From: Candidatus Aminicenantota bacterium
Lineage (GTDB): Bacteria; Acidobacteriota; Aminicenantia; Aminicenantales; Aminicenantaceae
NCBI GenBank assembly: GCA_011772495.1
Contig: WVZL01000016.1
Span: 135,334-171,942 of the forward strand
Length of the DNA: 36,609 bases
Direction: 5' to 3'
Shown here: positions 16,655 to 25,839 of the stretch, one piece after another
How the letters are laid out: the number at the start of each line of letters is the position of its first letter
Numbering within the stretch: position 1 is the stretch's first letter
The notes under the pieces: generated by a model
Told to the model about the DNA's origin: nothing
The model's database searches: none
Seen by the model: the letters and a program-made list of their open reading frames with translations, nothing else
Made by a program: the position numbers and the translations under genes

Positions 16655-17720
16655 ATTTCCCCTCCCTTCGGAAGGAACTAAAATCATAAAGAAAATTCTC
16701 CAGAAGAGTCTGACAGGAGGCAGACGAGGTTTTGACCTGAAAGTCTATCCTCTCCAGCTCATTCAAAGCCTGGTTCAAAACATTCTGGGGGATGCTTTCT
16801 ACTAGAACAAAAAATTCTCTGAATTTGTCACTGTAGAAGCTGCCGTATTTCTCCTGAATATGCGGCCTCAGTTCACGAAAAATGGCTTTCCGATCTTTTT
16901 TCCTTTCTTTTAACCAAAGCTTGGCCAAGAAAATGTCGCGAAAAAACTTGGCTATCATCCCCAAGATATATTCTTGTTTTATCCCTTCCTTGAACAGATT
17001 GTTCAAGACAAGGAGAGTCTGCTTATAATTCGCTCTTTCTAAGCTATTGGAGAGTTCCCATTCAATAAAAGTCTTAGCCCATCCAGAAACCTGGTTGACA
17101 TCATCCAATTCGATGACTTCCTTTTCACCCACAAAAGTCATGAGCTTCTCCAATTCATTATCGAGACTCCTCAAGTTGCTTCCTCTGATTTCCTCCAGTC
17201 TCTTTTTCGCATCCCAGGTCGCTCTCTTCCCTCCAGAGGAAAGCTTTCTTTCCATCCAAGAATAAAGGCTCTTATTTTTCAGGCGTTTCAGTTCCTTGGT
17301 ATAGACTTGCGCCGGAGGAAGAGATGAAAAAAACTTGAGGAGAGGATTACTCTTCTTGATCTTGCCCCAGTAAATGATGACCAAGGTCGTTTTGGCAAGG
17401 GGGGAGGAAAAATATTGCTTTAAAATCTCTTCCTCATTGGCCGAGAGATGATTCCTTCTCTCCTCAAGAACTTCGACAGAGATTATCCTCCAAGGCGAAA
17501 AAAAGAAAGGGATCGTCCTAGCTGAATCGATGATTTCCGCCCAAGAACTTTCTGCCAAGTTAAACTTCTCCACGCTGAATCCCTGAGCCTCAGGAGAAAC
17601 AAGAGCGTCCTGCAGCTCCTGGATAAACTGATAGGCCAGAAAAGTCTCCTCTCCGTAAAAAAAATAGCCAGGGAGTAGGTCCTTTTCTTTGATTTCTTTG
17701 CCTAACAGGAAAGAATACAC
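16632..17720 (-). CDS. holA: DNA polymerase III delta subunit
   Basis: Delta opens the beta sliding clamp as part of the clamp loader. 362 aa, with the family's N-terminal AAA+-like fold (GYFFYGEETFLAYQFIQEL at about 18-36), IPFFFSPWRIISVEVLEE, and the C-terminal helical domain with LFKEGIKQEYILGMIAKFFR. It starts at GTG (17720), two bases after the lptE stop region, with AAGG about 8 nt upstream inside lptE; coupling with lptE is likely. The order leuS-lptE-holA matches enterobacteria. Its 3' end overlaps rpsT by 23 bp. Confidence 0.94.
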   Translation of the reverse strand: MYSFLLGKEIKEKDLLPGYFFYGEETFLAYQFIQELQDALVSPEAQGFSVEKFNLAESSWAEIIDSARTIPFFFSPWRIISVEVLEERRNHLSANEEEILKQYFSSPLAKTTLVIIYWGKIKKSNPLLKFFSSLPPAQVYTKELKRLKNKSLYSWMERKLSSGGKRATWDAKKRLEEIRGSNLRSLDNELEKLMTFVGEKEVIELDDVNQVSGWAKTFIEWELSNSLERANYKQTLLVLNNLFKEGIKQEYILGMIAKFFRDIFLAKLWLKERKKDRKAIFRELRPHIQEKYGSFYSDKFREFFVLVESIPQNVLNQALNELERIDFQVKTSSASCQTLLENFLYDFSSFRREGKSTWKERY

Positions 17721-17721
17721 C

Positions 17722-18231
17722 TCAAAAACCTTCTAAGATGGTTATCACCACACTCCGGGCAAATTTCTCGGCTATCTTGTCCACCGCTTCAGTCTCTACA
17801 GTCTCGAAATCTGTCCCTTCTGGCACTTCATATTCTTCCTGGTAGATAAAATTTGGGTTGGAATAAATGACTTTCCTCTTGGCCACATCCCTGAGAATGA
17901 TCTTGGCCACCACAATAATATTGTACTTATCAGCGGTCGCTTCTCCGGTGAAACCAATAGGATTAGCCCGGAAGGAAATGATCTCGCCCAGCAAAACAGC
18001 ATCTCCTGCCCCCTCATCACCAGTAACCTCGACGACTCCTCTGGCTACAAATTCATCGATGACACTGCGAGTCAGTTTAACTTCTAACTCATAGCGAGTC
18101 GTGCGATTCTTGAACATAGGAACGCTGACCTTCTTAACATGGGAGGGAAGAGAACTGCCTGTCCCGCGCAAATGGTAACCACATTCGAGGGAGAGGAGGG
18201 TTGCCAGACACAGAAAAAAGATCTTCTTCAC
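17722..18231 (-). CDS. lptE: LPS-assembly lipoprotein LptE
   Basis: LptE plugs and helps fold LptD, the outer-membrane LPS translocon. 169 aa with a short signal peptide (hydrophobic 5-15) and LECGYHLRG, where the cysteine followed by GYxxRG marks the family. The residue before Cys is Glu, unusual for a lipobox (normally Gly/Ala/Ser), so lipidation is not certain. The mature part has the family pattern VPMFKNRTTRYELE and a closing helix. GTG start, 13 nt after leuS. Together with lptB and the LptC/A fusion it shows a complete LPS export line in this organism; LptD lies elsewhere. Confidence 0.88.
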   Translation of the reverse strand: MKKIFFLCLATLLSLECGYHLRGTGSSLPSHVKKVSVPMFKNRTTRYELEVKLTRSVIDEFVARGVVEVTGDEGAGDAVLLGEIISFRANPIGFTGEATADKYNIIVVAKIILRDVAKRKVIYSNPNFIYQEEYEVPEGTDFETVETEAVDKIAEKFARSVVITILEGF

Positions 18232-18244
18232 GACTTATCTCAGC

Positions 18245-20728
18245 TCACAAAACTATGTTAATTAACTTGTTCTTAACATAAATAATCTTTTTATACTTCT
18301 TCGTTCCCAGCAAGGCCTGAACACGATCCACGGAAAGAGCCTTCTTTTTCATCTGCTCTTCCGGTAGGTCTCTTTCAGCTTCGAATTTGGCTCTCAATTT
18401 CCCATTGATCTGAACAATTATGGTCACTCTTTCCTCCCTTGCTAGATCTGGATCGAACGCCGGCCATGGAGAGACGGTGATAAGGGTGCTGTGACCCATT
18501 TTTTCCCAAAGTTCTTCACAAACATGAGGAGAAAATGGGGAAAGGAGTAAAACCAGAGTCTCTAGGGCATCCCTCAAGAGACGTCTTCCTTTCTCATCTT
18601 TCCTCAAGCTGTCTTTTTCTTTTTTGATGAGATTGTAAAACTCCATTATCGTGCTTATGGCTGTGTTCAAATGATATCTTTTTTCGATATCCTCACTCAC
18701 TTTCTTTATAGCCTGGTGTTTCCTTCTCTCCAGGGGAAGAAATTTTCTCTGCCTTTCCTGTTTCTTTTCATCAACTGAATCATCGCGGCTGAATAAATCT
18801 ATGTTCTCCAGGACTATCCCCCAAACGCGATTCAAGAAGCGGAAACACCCTTCGATAGCTTCCTCTTTCCAATCAAACTCTTTTTCAGGTGGAGAAGCAA
18901 AAAGAATGAACATCCTTAATGTATCAGCCCCGTATTTTTCGATCATATCATCAGGATAAACGACGTTTCCTTTCGACTTGGACATGGCCGCACCGTTCTT
19001 GATGACCATTCCTTGGGAAAGCAACCGAGGGAACGGCTCATCTATTCGCGCCAATCCCATATCTCTCAACACCTTGGTAAAGAAACGGGCATAAATCAGA
19101 TGCAGGATAGCATGCTCCACCCCACCTATGTAGAGATCAACCGGAAGCCAATAATCAGCTGCCTGGGTGTCAAAGGGAGCCTCTTCTTCTTGGGGAGAAG
19201 TATACCTGAAGTAATACCAAGAAGAATCAAAGAAGGTGTCCATAGTATCTGTCTCTCTTCTGGCTTCTCCCTGGCACCGAGGACACTGTGTATTGACAAA
19301 ACCCTCCAGTCTTTCCAGAGGAGATCCTTCCTCTCCTGTGAGTTTGACCTCATGGGGAATCAAGACAGGCAAATCTTCGTAAGGCACGCCCAAAGGGCCG
19401 CATTCTTGACAATAGACGATCGGAATCGGTGTCCCCCAGTACCTCTGACGGGAAATTCCCCAGTCCCGCAGACGAAAAATCGTGCTCTGGCGGCCAAAAC
19501 CTTTTTCAGCGGCATAGGCTGCCATGTCCTCTATGGCCTTTTGGGAATCCTGGTTAGAAAAGGGCCCTGAATCGACAACTCTTCCGTAGTCCTCAAAAGC
19601 CTCTTCTCCGACTCCTGGAGACCTGGTTTCCTCGGGGACGATAACCACTTTTATGGGGATGGAATATTTCTGGGCGAACTCAAAATCCCTCTGGTCATGG
19701 GCAGGAACAGCCATGATGGCCCCGGTTCCATACTCCATCAATACGTAGTTGGCAATCCAGACCGGAATTTCTTCCTCGGAAAAAGGATTGAAGGCCTTCT
19801 TCCCAGTATTGATTCCTTCTTTTTTGTCTTCTCCCACGTTCTTTCTCAGACGTACATCTGCTATAGATTTCTCTATCCAAGCTTCAAATTCCTCCTTTTT
19901 ATCTGAATCAGCGATAAGCTCTTTAGCCAGCGGGTGTTCAGGAGAGAGGACTAGAAAGGTCGCTCCATAAATGGTGTCTATTCGGGTCGTGAACACTTCT
20001 ACGGACTCAGAAGTTCCGACGATGGGAAAAGTGATATGAGCTCCATTGCTTTTTCCTATCCAGTTTTTTTGCATTAATAGCACATGTTCTGGCCACTGTT
20101 CCAAAAGCTCGTGACCAGAAAGCAATTCTTCTGCGTAGTCAGTGATCTTCAGAAACCACTGTTCCATTTCCTTCTGGGTAACCTGCGTATCACACCGCCA
20201 GCAGCTATCTCCAACCACCTGTTCGTTGGCTAACACGGTCTGGCATTGAGAACACCAATTCACCCAGCTCTTTTTCCGGTAGGCCAATCCCTGCTCAAGC
20301 ATCTTCAGAAAAATCCATTGATTCCATTTGTAATATTCGGGAAGGCAGGTGTTGACCTCTCGAGACCAATCATAGCTGAAGCCCATTCTCTTCAACTGCT
20401 TTTTCATGTGAGAAATGTTATCCAGAGTCCACTTTTCAGGATGAATGCCGTGCTGAATAGCTGCGTTTTCGGCGGGCATGCCCAGAGCATCCCAGCCAAT
20501 GGGATGGATCACATTGTAGCCCTTCATGACTCTGTATCGTGAAATGACATCGCCGATGGAATAATTGCGCACGTGCCCCATATGGATGTACCCCGAGGGA
20601 TAAGGATACATTTCGAGACAATAATACTTTGTTTTTTGCGGGTCCTCAGAAACCTTAAAAACCTTTTCCTCCCCCCAAATCTTTTGCCACTTTTCTTCCA
20701 CCTGGCGGAAGTTATAGTCTTCTCTCAT
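18245..20728 (-). CDS. leuS: Leucyl-tRNA synthetase
   Basis: Class I synthetase charging tRNA-Leu. 827 aa, full bacterial type. It shows the HIGH motif as HMGH (about 49-52, in [18 protein letters not shown]), a zinc-finger-like pair CSQCQ and CWRCD (about 155-180) and an editing (CP1) domain with [12 protein letters not shown]. The KMSKS motif reads MSKSKGN (from M582), followed by the anticodon-binding domain and a C-terminal extension ending in [19 protein letters not shown] precedes the ATG by about 9-12 nt. It is the first gene of leuS-lptE-holA. Confidence 0.98.
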   Translation of the reverse strand: MREDYNFRQVEEKWQKIWGEEKVFKVSEDPQKTKYYCLEMYPYPSGYIHMGHVRNYSIGDVISRYRVMKGYNVIHPIGWDALGMPAENAAIQHGIHPEKWTLDNISHMKKQLKRMGFSYDWSREVNTCLPEYYKWNQWIFLKMLEQGLAYRKKSWVNWCSQCQTVLANEQVVGDSCWRCDTQVTQKEMEQWFLKITDYAEELLSGHELLEQWPEHVLLMQKNWIGKSNGAHITFPIVGTSESVEVFTTRIDTIYGATFLVLSPEHPLAKELIADSDKKEEFEAWIEKSIADVRLRKNVGEDKKEGINTGKKAFNPFSEEEIPVWIANYVLMEYGTGAIMAVPAHDQRDFEFAQKYSIPIKVVIVPEETRSPGVGEEAFEDYGRVVDSGPFSNQDSQKAIEDMAAYAAEKGFGRQSTIFRLRDWGISRQRYWGTPIPIVYCQECGPLGVPYEDLPVLIPHEVKLTGEEGSPLERLEGFVNTQCPRCQGEARRETDTMDTFFDSSWYYFRYTSPQEEEAPFDTQAADYWLPVDLYIGGVEHAILHLIYARFFTKVLRDMGLARIDEPFPRLLSQGMVIKNGAAMSKSKGNVVYPDDMIEKYGADTLRMFILFASPPEKEFDWKEEAIEGCFRFLNRVWGIVLENIDLFSRDDSVDEKKQERQRKFLPLERRKHQAIKKVSEDIEKRYHLNTAISTIMEFYNLIKKEKDSLRKDEKGRRLLRDALETLVLLLSPFSPHVCEELWEKMGHSTLITVSPWPAFDPDLAREERVTIIVQINGKLRAKFEAERDLPEEQMKKKALSVDRVQALLGTKKYKKIIYVKNKLINIVL

Positions 20729-20912
20729 CTTTCAAATCTTCCTGAGCTGTCCTGGTTTAAAATGAAGAAGAAGAATTGAATTTGCGAGGGTCTCTTCCTC
20801 TAAACCCTTTTTGTCTAGAATTTCAACCATAAATCTTAGTGTCATTACCTCTAAAAGTCAATGGGGGTAGACCCTCAAAAATTTCTGCATGCCTGTCTCA
20901 AATTATAATTTC

Positions 20913-20918
20913 TTGACA
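20913..20918 (+). promoter_or_regulatory. Possible -35 box upstream of the corrinoid transporter operon
   Basis: A perfect TTGACA lies 42 nt before the ATG of the ATPase gene. At 17-18 nt spacing only an A/T run is found, and a GATAAA is too far (25 nt). A TATAAT at 20904-20909 could instead be a -10. No cobalamin-riboswitch signature is seen in the 230 nt between leuS and this gene, so control by B12 is not evident. Confidence 0.35.
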
Positions 20919-20960
20919 AAGGACTCGTTTTTAAAAAAAATTGGATAAAAAGACTTGATA

Positions 20961-21770
20961 ATGGCAATTCTAGAAGTCGACAGTCTTTCCGCGGGCTATG
21001 AAGACGGCTTAGTCGTAAAAGACATTTCTTTCTCTCTAAAGAAGGGAGAATTCATTTCTATCTTAGGGAGAAATGGTTCAGGAAAAAGCACGCTGATCAA
21101 GGCTCTGCAAAGATTGCTTAAGAATGTTTTAGGAGGCATAAGTGTTGACGGCGAAGATATTTTCGGTCTGAATCGCCGCCAGATAGCTAAAAAAATTGCT
21201 TTCGTACCCCAGATCTTCAGCTATGCCTTTGAATTCAATGCCATGGAAATTGTCCTCATGGGGAGATACGTCCATCAAGGACGCCTCAGCAGCCTTTCCT
21301 CCTCCGATTCTCGAATCATCGAGGAAGTCATGGAGCTTACTCAAATCAGCCACCTCAAAGATAAGAAGATTGCTCATCTCAGCGGTGGTGAACGACAGAG
21401 AGTCTTCATTGCCAGAGCTTTGGCCCAAGACACCCCCCTCCTTTTCCTCGATGAACCCAGTTCCCATCTGGATATCAATTACCAGGTAGAGATCTATAAA
21501 ATACTGAAAAGCCTCCAAAGAGAGAAGGGGAAAACGATTCTTTCCACCGAACATAACATCAATCTAGTCATTCCCTATTCCCAGAAAATCATCTTCCTGA
21601 AAGAGGGAAAAATTCAGGCCCAAGGTCCTCCCAAAAAGCTAATCACCAAGGCGAATATTAAAGAGGTCTTCCAGGCAGAAGTTGAGATAAGAGAGAATAT
21701 CCATTCCAAGCTTCCTGAAATATCATTGATCCCGGAGGTGCAGAGAACAGATGAAACCCAAAGCAGCTAA
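20961..21770 (+). CDS. btuD: Corrinoid/iron-type ABC importer, ATP-binding protein
   Basis: ATPase of a class II importer for vitamin B12 or related corrinoids. 269 aa. Motifs: Walker A GRNGSGKST (36-44), Q-loop FVPQ (81-84), signature LSGGE (140-144), Walker B LLFLDEP (160-166), D-loop SSHLD and switch histidine in STEHN. The ATG at 20961 is preferred over a TTG two codons upstream. No clear Shine-Dalgarno is seen. It overlaps the substrate-binding protein gene by 20 nt. Sequence alone cannot separate BtuD from FecE/FhuC; the B12 assignment comes from the neighbouring BtuF-like gene. Confidence 0.82.
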   Translation: MAILEVDSLSAGYEDGLVVKDISFSLKKGEFISILGRNGSGKSTLIKALQRLLKNVLGGISVDGEDIFGLNRRQIAKKIAFVPQIFSYAFEFNAMEIVLMGRYVHQGRLSSLSSSDSRIIEEVMELTQISHLKDKKIAHLSGGERQRVFIARALAQDTPLLFLDEPSSHLDINYQVEIYKILKSLQREKGKTILSTEHNINLVIPYSQKIIFLKEGKIQAQGPPKKLITKANIKEVFQAEVEIRENIHSKLPEISLIPEVQRTDETQSS

Positions 21771-22659
21771 TTTGCTCTTCTTGTTCGCCGTTCTGTTTTC
21801 AACAGTCTTAGGGACACAAGAAAAAACCATCAGAGATGCCTTGGGCAACCCTTATTCTCCTGCTCACGCTCCTCGAAGAATAATCTCCCTCGCCCCCAAC
21901 ATCACCGAAATCCTCTTTGCTCTGGACTTAGGAGAAAGAATTGTTGGCGTAACCCGCTATTGCGATTATCCCGGGGAAGCTTTAACCAAAGAAAAGATAG
22001 GCGGGCTGGTTGATCCCAGCCTGGAAAAAATAAAATCTTTGAACCCGGATCTGGTCATCGGCTTTCGCGGCAATCCTTTACGGGTTATCGAGCGCCTCGG
22101 CAGATTAAAAACTCCAGTTTTTGTCTTAGAGATGGGCTCACATTTTGAAGCTATCTTTGGCATCATCGAAACAATAGGAAAAATCACCAAGACGGAAAAA
22201 AAAGCTGAAGTCCTCATCAACTCCATGAAGGAAAAATACCAGAGGCTTCAGCTTGCCCTGCAGCCAGTCATTCATAGACCTAAAGTCTTCCTTTCGCTTC
22301 ATGGGAGGGGGCTCTGGACCTGCGGCCGGGAAAGCTTTCTCCACGACCTCTTGATAAAAGCCAAAGGAGAGAATATTGCTGGCCGTATCTCGCGAAGATA
22401 TATGAACTATAACCGTGAGCAATTGATCCATGATAATCCCGAGATTGTTATCATCTTGGCCACATCGAAAAAAGAATTTGTCCAGGCCAGAGATTGGCTA
22501 AGAAAAAGTTCTCATCTTGAGAGTCTCAGAGCAGTCCGAGAAGACAAGATTTATTTCCTGGATGCAAACCTAGCTACCCGTCCCGGCCCTCGGCTCATAA
22601 ATGCCCTGGCTCAACTCGCTCATCTTCTCCACCCAGAGAAAATCAAGGACATCCTATGA
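21751..22659 (+). CDS. btuF: Cobalamin-binding periplasmic protein
   Basis: Substrate-binding protein of the importer. 302 aa: signal peptide (about 1-21), then a bilobed TroA-like fold. PRRIISLAPNITEILFALDL followed by VGVTRYCDYP is the typical BtuF opening (CDYP is a hallmark of the cobalamin-binding subgroup). The linker helix and second lobe follow, with NPDLVIGF and ending TRPGPRLINALAQLAHLLHP. It lies between the ATPase and permease genes, overlapping both, so all three are translated as one unit. Confidence 0.88.
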   Translation: MKPKAANLLFLFAVLFSTVLGTQEKTIRDALGNPYSPAHAPRRIISLAPNITEILFALDLGERIVGVTRYCDYPGEALTKEKIGGLVDPSLEKIKSLNPDLVIGFRGNPLRVIERLGRLKTPVFVLEMGSHFEAIFGIIETIGKITKTEKKAEVLINSMKEKYQRLQLALQPVIHRPKVFLSLHGRGLWTCGRESFLHDLLIKAKGENIAGRISRRYMNYNREQLIHDNPEIVIILATSKKEFVQARDWLRKSSHLESLRAVREDKIYFLDANLATRPGPRLINALAQLAHLLHPEKIKDIL

Positions 22660-23648
22660 CTATAAGAGGCAAAAGACGTCTGCTCTTTATAATCCTCCTT
22701 ATCCTCCTAGCGGCAGGCTTTTTCTTCTCCCTCCTGAAAGGGCCAGTGCCGACATCCTTCAAAGATTTCATGAATCTTCTTTTCCGGGGAGATAAAACGT
22801 ACTCGACAATCTTTATCGACCTGAGGCTTTCCCGAGTCCTGTTGGCTTTTCTGGTCGGTGCCTCCCTTTCTCTCTCGGGAGCGATCCTACAGGGATATTT
22901 TCAAAATCCCATGGCCGGACCTTTTGTAGTGGGTGTCTCTTCAGGCGCTTCTTTCGGTGCCGTCCTCTCTATGTTTCTCGGATTGAGCATGACATTCCAT
23001 GGCTTCTCGCTTCAGAGTATTTTTGCCTTCTTCTCGGGCTTCGCCATCGTCTACGTTGTCTATCTTCTCTCACAGAGAAAAGGAGTCTTTAAGGTCGAGA
23101 CTCTGCTTCTGGTGGGAATCGCTGCCGGGGCCATGGCCTCTTCACTCACCTCCTTTCTCATATTCTTAAAATCTGAATCCTTTGAACAAGCTGTGTTCTG
23201 GCTCTTGGGAAGCTTCACTCTCTCAGATTGGAGACAGATCACTGCTGTGGCTCCCTACTTCTTCCTGTCCCTGATCGTGGCCCAATGGCTGGCTAAAGAC
23301 ATGAACCTCCTTGCCCTGGGAGACGAAACGGCCCAATCTTTGGGCTGTGCAGTGAATCGAGTGAGGAAAATCTTTCTGGGCATCGCCACCTTGCTGGCGG
23401 CCTCTTCGGTATCGGTCAGCGGTATTATCGGCTTTGTGGGCCTCATCGTTCCCCACTGGGTCCGGATTCTCATCGGCCCTGACCACAGATATCTTTTCTT
23501 TTTTTCCTCTCTTACCGGGGGAATCTTTCTCATCTTTTCGGACTTATTAGCCCGCACCCTCCTCTTTCCTACTGAACTCCCCATAGGCATCATCACGGCC
23601 GCCATCGGAGCTCCTTTCTTCATCTATCTGCTGAATCAATCCAGATAG
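22656..23648 (+). CDS. btuC: Corrinoid ABC importer, FecCD/BtuC-type permease
   Basis: Membrane channel of the importer. 330 aa with about ten hydrophobic helices. Family motifs: LRLSRVLLAFLVGASLSLSG (about 49-68), NPMAGPFVVGVSSGASFGAV, and GFVGLIVPHWVRILIGPDHR (about 257-276), the loop that couples to the ATPase. The ATG overlaps the btuF stop (ATGA). It ends the operon; the next gene is 315 nt away. Confidence 0.9.
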   Translation: MTIRGKRRLLFIILLILLAAGFFFSLLKGPVPTSFKDFMNLLFRGDKTYSTIFIDLRLSRVLLAFLVGASLSLSGAILQGYFQNPMAGPFVVGVSSGASFGAVLSMFLGLSMTFHGFSLQSIFAFFSGFAIVYVVYLLSQRKGVFKVETLLLVGIAAGAMASSLTSFLIFLKSESFEQAVFWLLGSFTLSDWRQITAVAPYFFLSLIVAQWLAKDMNLLALGDETAQSLGCAVNRVRKIFLGIATLLAASSVSVSGIIGFVGLIVPHWVRILIGPDHRYLFFFSSLTGGIFLIFSDLLARTLLFPTELPIGIITAAIGAPFFIYLLNQSR

Positions 23649-23963
23649 ATGAGCCCTCCTCAGGAAAGCATCACTAATCCCATGATTCGAAATAAAGAGA
23701 AAAAGGTTTTCTGGAAATGGAAGAAGCGACCTTTTCAGGTTTAAAGCTTGCTGGGGTTTAGCAAAATAAACACTTTTATAGAAGTAATATTTCAAAATTA
23801 ATACTCTTGAAGACATGAATTGGCTCTGTCGGAAACTCAAGACTTTTGAAATACGAAATAGACAGGATGGTGATAATCCCTTTAAAAGCAAATAAACTTT
23901 TAATCAGTAAAATCGTATCAATAGATGTGTATTTCTTATTAAAATGCATAGTCGAGGTGTTAG
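23649..23963. other. 315-bp intergenic stretch without recognisable gene
   Basis: AT-rich. Minus-strand reading frames here lack plausible starts or coding bias. No confident sigma70 pair was found; the last 60 nt lead into a good Shine-Dalgarno (GAGGTG) for the gene at 23964. The promoter of that gene is presumably within it. Confidence 0.5.
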
Positions 23964-24998
23964 ATGGATTGTTCCACACTTTTTTCTACAAGTTCTAGAA
24001 GAGAATTTCTCAAGAAAGCAGCCCTGCTGGGTTCTCTGGGTTTCATCAGTCACAAAAATATATTTGCTTTCAACGGGTCAATAGGAAAAACAGACGGACT
24101 TCCTGATATTTTTTACAAGTATAAAACAATGTCCGTCGATCATTTCCCAAAGTTACAAAAAGACATCGAAACATTAAAGCGTAAAGGTTTGCTCAGTAGG
24201 AATAAAATTTTCAAAGGCTATATTGAGGACATGACATATGAGTTGCCTGAAAATTTCACAGATGCAAAATCGATCATCATTATGGCTGCATTTACTAGAT
24301 CAGCGATTGTGAAATTTCATTGGCACGGCAAAAAGTATGATGTGATCATACCTCCTCAATACTATGACAGTGGAATATCAATCGAGGATCTTAAGAAAGT
24401 GATCCAGAAAGATATCATCGAGAGTTCCGGCTACAAGATTGAAAATACAACCACTGTTCATTTAAAACAACTGGCTGTCCGCAGTGGACTTGGCAGGTAC
24501 GGCAGGAATAATCTCTGTTATGTCAAGGGGATGGGGACTTTTATCACTTTATATGCTTTTCTTACAAATTTTCAATTTGAGGACGACCATTGGACCTCTT
24601 TAAATCTTTTGGATGCCTGTAGAACCTGTCCCATTTGTTATGGAATCTGCCCCACAAATTGTATAAAAAAAGAGAATTTTGTGATTAATGTGGGAAAGTG
24701 CATTACTCTTTATAATGAAATCAACGGTAACTTTCCTAATTGGATTCTTCCAAGCATGCATAACGCTCTGATTGGCTGTATTAAATGTCAGTATCCCTGT
24801 CCAGAAAACGAAAAGTTTATTCCCCTTGCTGAAAGGCTGGAGGATGTCACCGAGTCAGAGACTCACAAGATTTTGAATGGAAAACCGGATGAAAAACTGC
24901 TTGCCTCTCTCAGTCAGAAACTCAAAAAATTCATTCCCGCCACTTCGAAGGAATATTTTCCGATCTTCACTCGAAATCTTAGAGCGCTAATTCGATAA
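23964..24998 (+). CDS. Tat-exported QueG/reductive-dehalogenase-like corrinoid Fe-S protein
   Basis: 344 aa. The N-terminus carries a twin-arginine signal, SRREFLK (11-17) plus a hydrophobic stretch (18-28), so it should be exported folded. The body matches epoxyqueuosine reductase QueG: AVRSGLGRYGRNNL (171-184, the corrinoid-site region), a ferredoxin-type cluster motif CxxCxxCxxxCP (C219, C222, C225, C229) and a second set C246, C272, C275 and C279-P. QueG is cytoplasmic; reductive dehalogenases have the same fold plus a Tat signal but are usually 450-500 aa. By an ungapped alignment the QueG catalytic Asp is Asn161 here. A B12 importer lies just upstream. Likely an extracytoplasmic corrinoid oxidoreductase of unknown substrate. 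AT-rich compared with neighbours. Confidence 0.75.
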   Translation: MDCSTLFSTSSRREFLKKAALLGSLGFISHKNIFAFNGSIGKTDGLPDIFYKYKTMSVDHFPKLQKDIETLKRKGLLSRNKIFKGYIEDMTYELPENFTDAKSIIIMAAFTRSAIVKFHWHGKKYDVIIPPQYYDSGISIEDLKKVIQKDIIESSGYKIENTTTVHLKQLAVRSGLGRYGRNNLCYVKGMGTFITLYAFLTNFQFEDDHWTSLNLLDACRTCPICYGICPTNCIKKENFVINVGKCITLYNEINGNFPNWILPSMHNALIGCIKCQYPCPENEKFIPLAERLEDVTESETHKILNGKPDEKLLASLSQKLKKFIPATSKEYFPIFTRNLRALIR

Positions 24999-25125
24999 GC
25001 CAGCCTAGCTATCCAAAGAATTCAACAAAAGTGAGTTCATCTCTAATGAGCATTTTAAATGGAATTGATTAATGATAAGTATTTCGTTTTGGTAATTCTT
25101 GTTTTTGCTTGGACATTCCAAACCT

Positions 25126-25257
25126 CTATTTAATCAACCTTTCCAACTCTTCAATTTCTTTCTCTTATTCATTCTGGACTTTTCTTTTGCTGCTGGCCAA
25201 TTGCTTTTCAGAAATATCCTGAGCCATTTGTTTTGTCGTTTCTGTACTCCTATTCAT
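25126..25257 (-). pseudogene. Small ORF, possibly broken by an in-frame TAA
   Basis: From the ATG at 25257 the frame reads 30 codons (MNRSTETTKQMAQDI onward), then TAA (25167-25165), then 12 more codons of coding character (EKEIEELERLIK) to TAG at 25126. GGAG lies about 10 nt before the ATG. Either a 30-aa peptide gene or a 43-codon gene broken by one nonsense change. No family recognised. Confidence 0.3.
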
Positions 25258-25287
25258 TTATTGATTTCTCCATTCAAAATTTGAAAT

Positions 25288-25310
25288 AAAAAAGAAAACA
25301 GCCGAAGCCA
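25288..25310 (-). terminator. Intrinsic terminator-like hairpin on the minus strand
   Basis: Minus-strand sequence TGGCTTCGGCTG followed by TTTTCTTTTTT. The stem is short (4 bp including wobble pairs) but closes a C(UUCG)G tetraloop, which is unusually stable. It would end a transcript reading leftward out of the structured island. Confidence 0.4.
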
Positions 25311-25439
25311 TCCCTTGTCAGTTATTTAGATTCTTTAGGCCATAGGTTCTCCAGCCACAGCGAGATTTCCGAGTTGATCTAACGAATTTGCCACTCTTTT
25401 AATCAGATTTATTGATTTGCTAAGCTCGCTCACTAAGTT

Positions 25440-25745
25440 TAGCCTTCCCGAGCCTCCTTGGAGAGGGAACAGCTCCGCTTTCCCCCTTCCAACGCTCGCC
25501 TTCTCCTTCTCACGGCTCGCTGCCTCCCCTTCTCGGACTGCATAAAGCACCCTGCGACCAAGGAGGGCACACCCGCTTGGATCCCTCCAACATCGTTTCT
25601 CCGCAACGATGTTGTTCTTCGAGGGAATCCGACAGAGTCTGGCTCCGAATATGTCTGAGCCTCCGGAGGAGGTGAGTTATGCAGGTGCCAAAAAGAGCAA
25701 CGAGGGAATGGCGAGAACAATCTGAACGGGAGCGAAGCCATTCCT
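25440..25745 (-). ncRNA. Candidate structured RNA or mobile structured repeat
   Basis: About 300 bp of nested inverted repeats: GGAATGGC/GCCATTCC (25705-25712, 25737-25744), the palindrome CCTCCGGAGG (25660-25669), a perfect 10-bp stem CAACATCGTT/AACGATGTTG with 7-nt loop (25588-25614) extended by GGATCCCTC/GAGGGAATCC (25579-25587, 25621-25630), and CCTCCTTGG/CCAAGGAGG (25453-25461, 25558-25566). The minus strand is suggested by the terminator-like hairpin at 25288-25310. It does not resemble RNase P RNA, tmRNA, 6S or SRP RNA. Identity unknown; it could instead be a repeated DNA element. Confidence 0.4.
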
Positions 25746-25810
25746 AATAACTTATCTAAAAGTTTTTTGATATCACGGAAAATGTGATGCTTATTTTCTT
25801 CATTTTGTTT

Positions 25811-25839
25811 TTGACATGACTTCTTTCCTGTGCTATAAG
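25811..25839 (+). promoter_or_regulatory. Sigma70 promoter of the small HEAT-protein gene
   Basis: Perfect TTGACA (25811-25816), 17 nt, TATAAG (25834-25839). Start site expected near 25846, leaving a leader of about 50 nt that contains the 12-bp palindrome AGCGAGCTCGCT (25859-25870) and ends in AGGGAAG directly before the ATG. Confidence 0.75.

Noticed and set aside
20729..20960. Possible cobalamin riboswitch before the importer genes
   Set aside because: I looked for the conserved B12-box and receptor-loop pattern on the plus strand and did not see it.
24320..24336. TGGCAC resembling a sigma-54 -24 element
   Set aside because: It is inside a coding region and lacks the -12 GC/TTGC element at the required spacing.
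25335..25676. Longer minus-strand open frame ending near 25335
   Set aside because: About 113 codons without an ATG near its start and of odd composition; kept only as part of the structured island.
25439..25741. 100-codon minus-strand frame in the GC-rich island
   Set aside because: Arg/Ser-rich, its ATG lies inside an inverted-repeat arm, and it overlaps other open frames on both strands; better explained by structured non-coding sequence.
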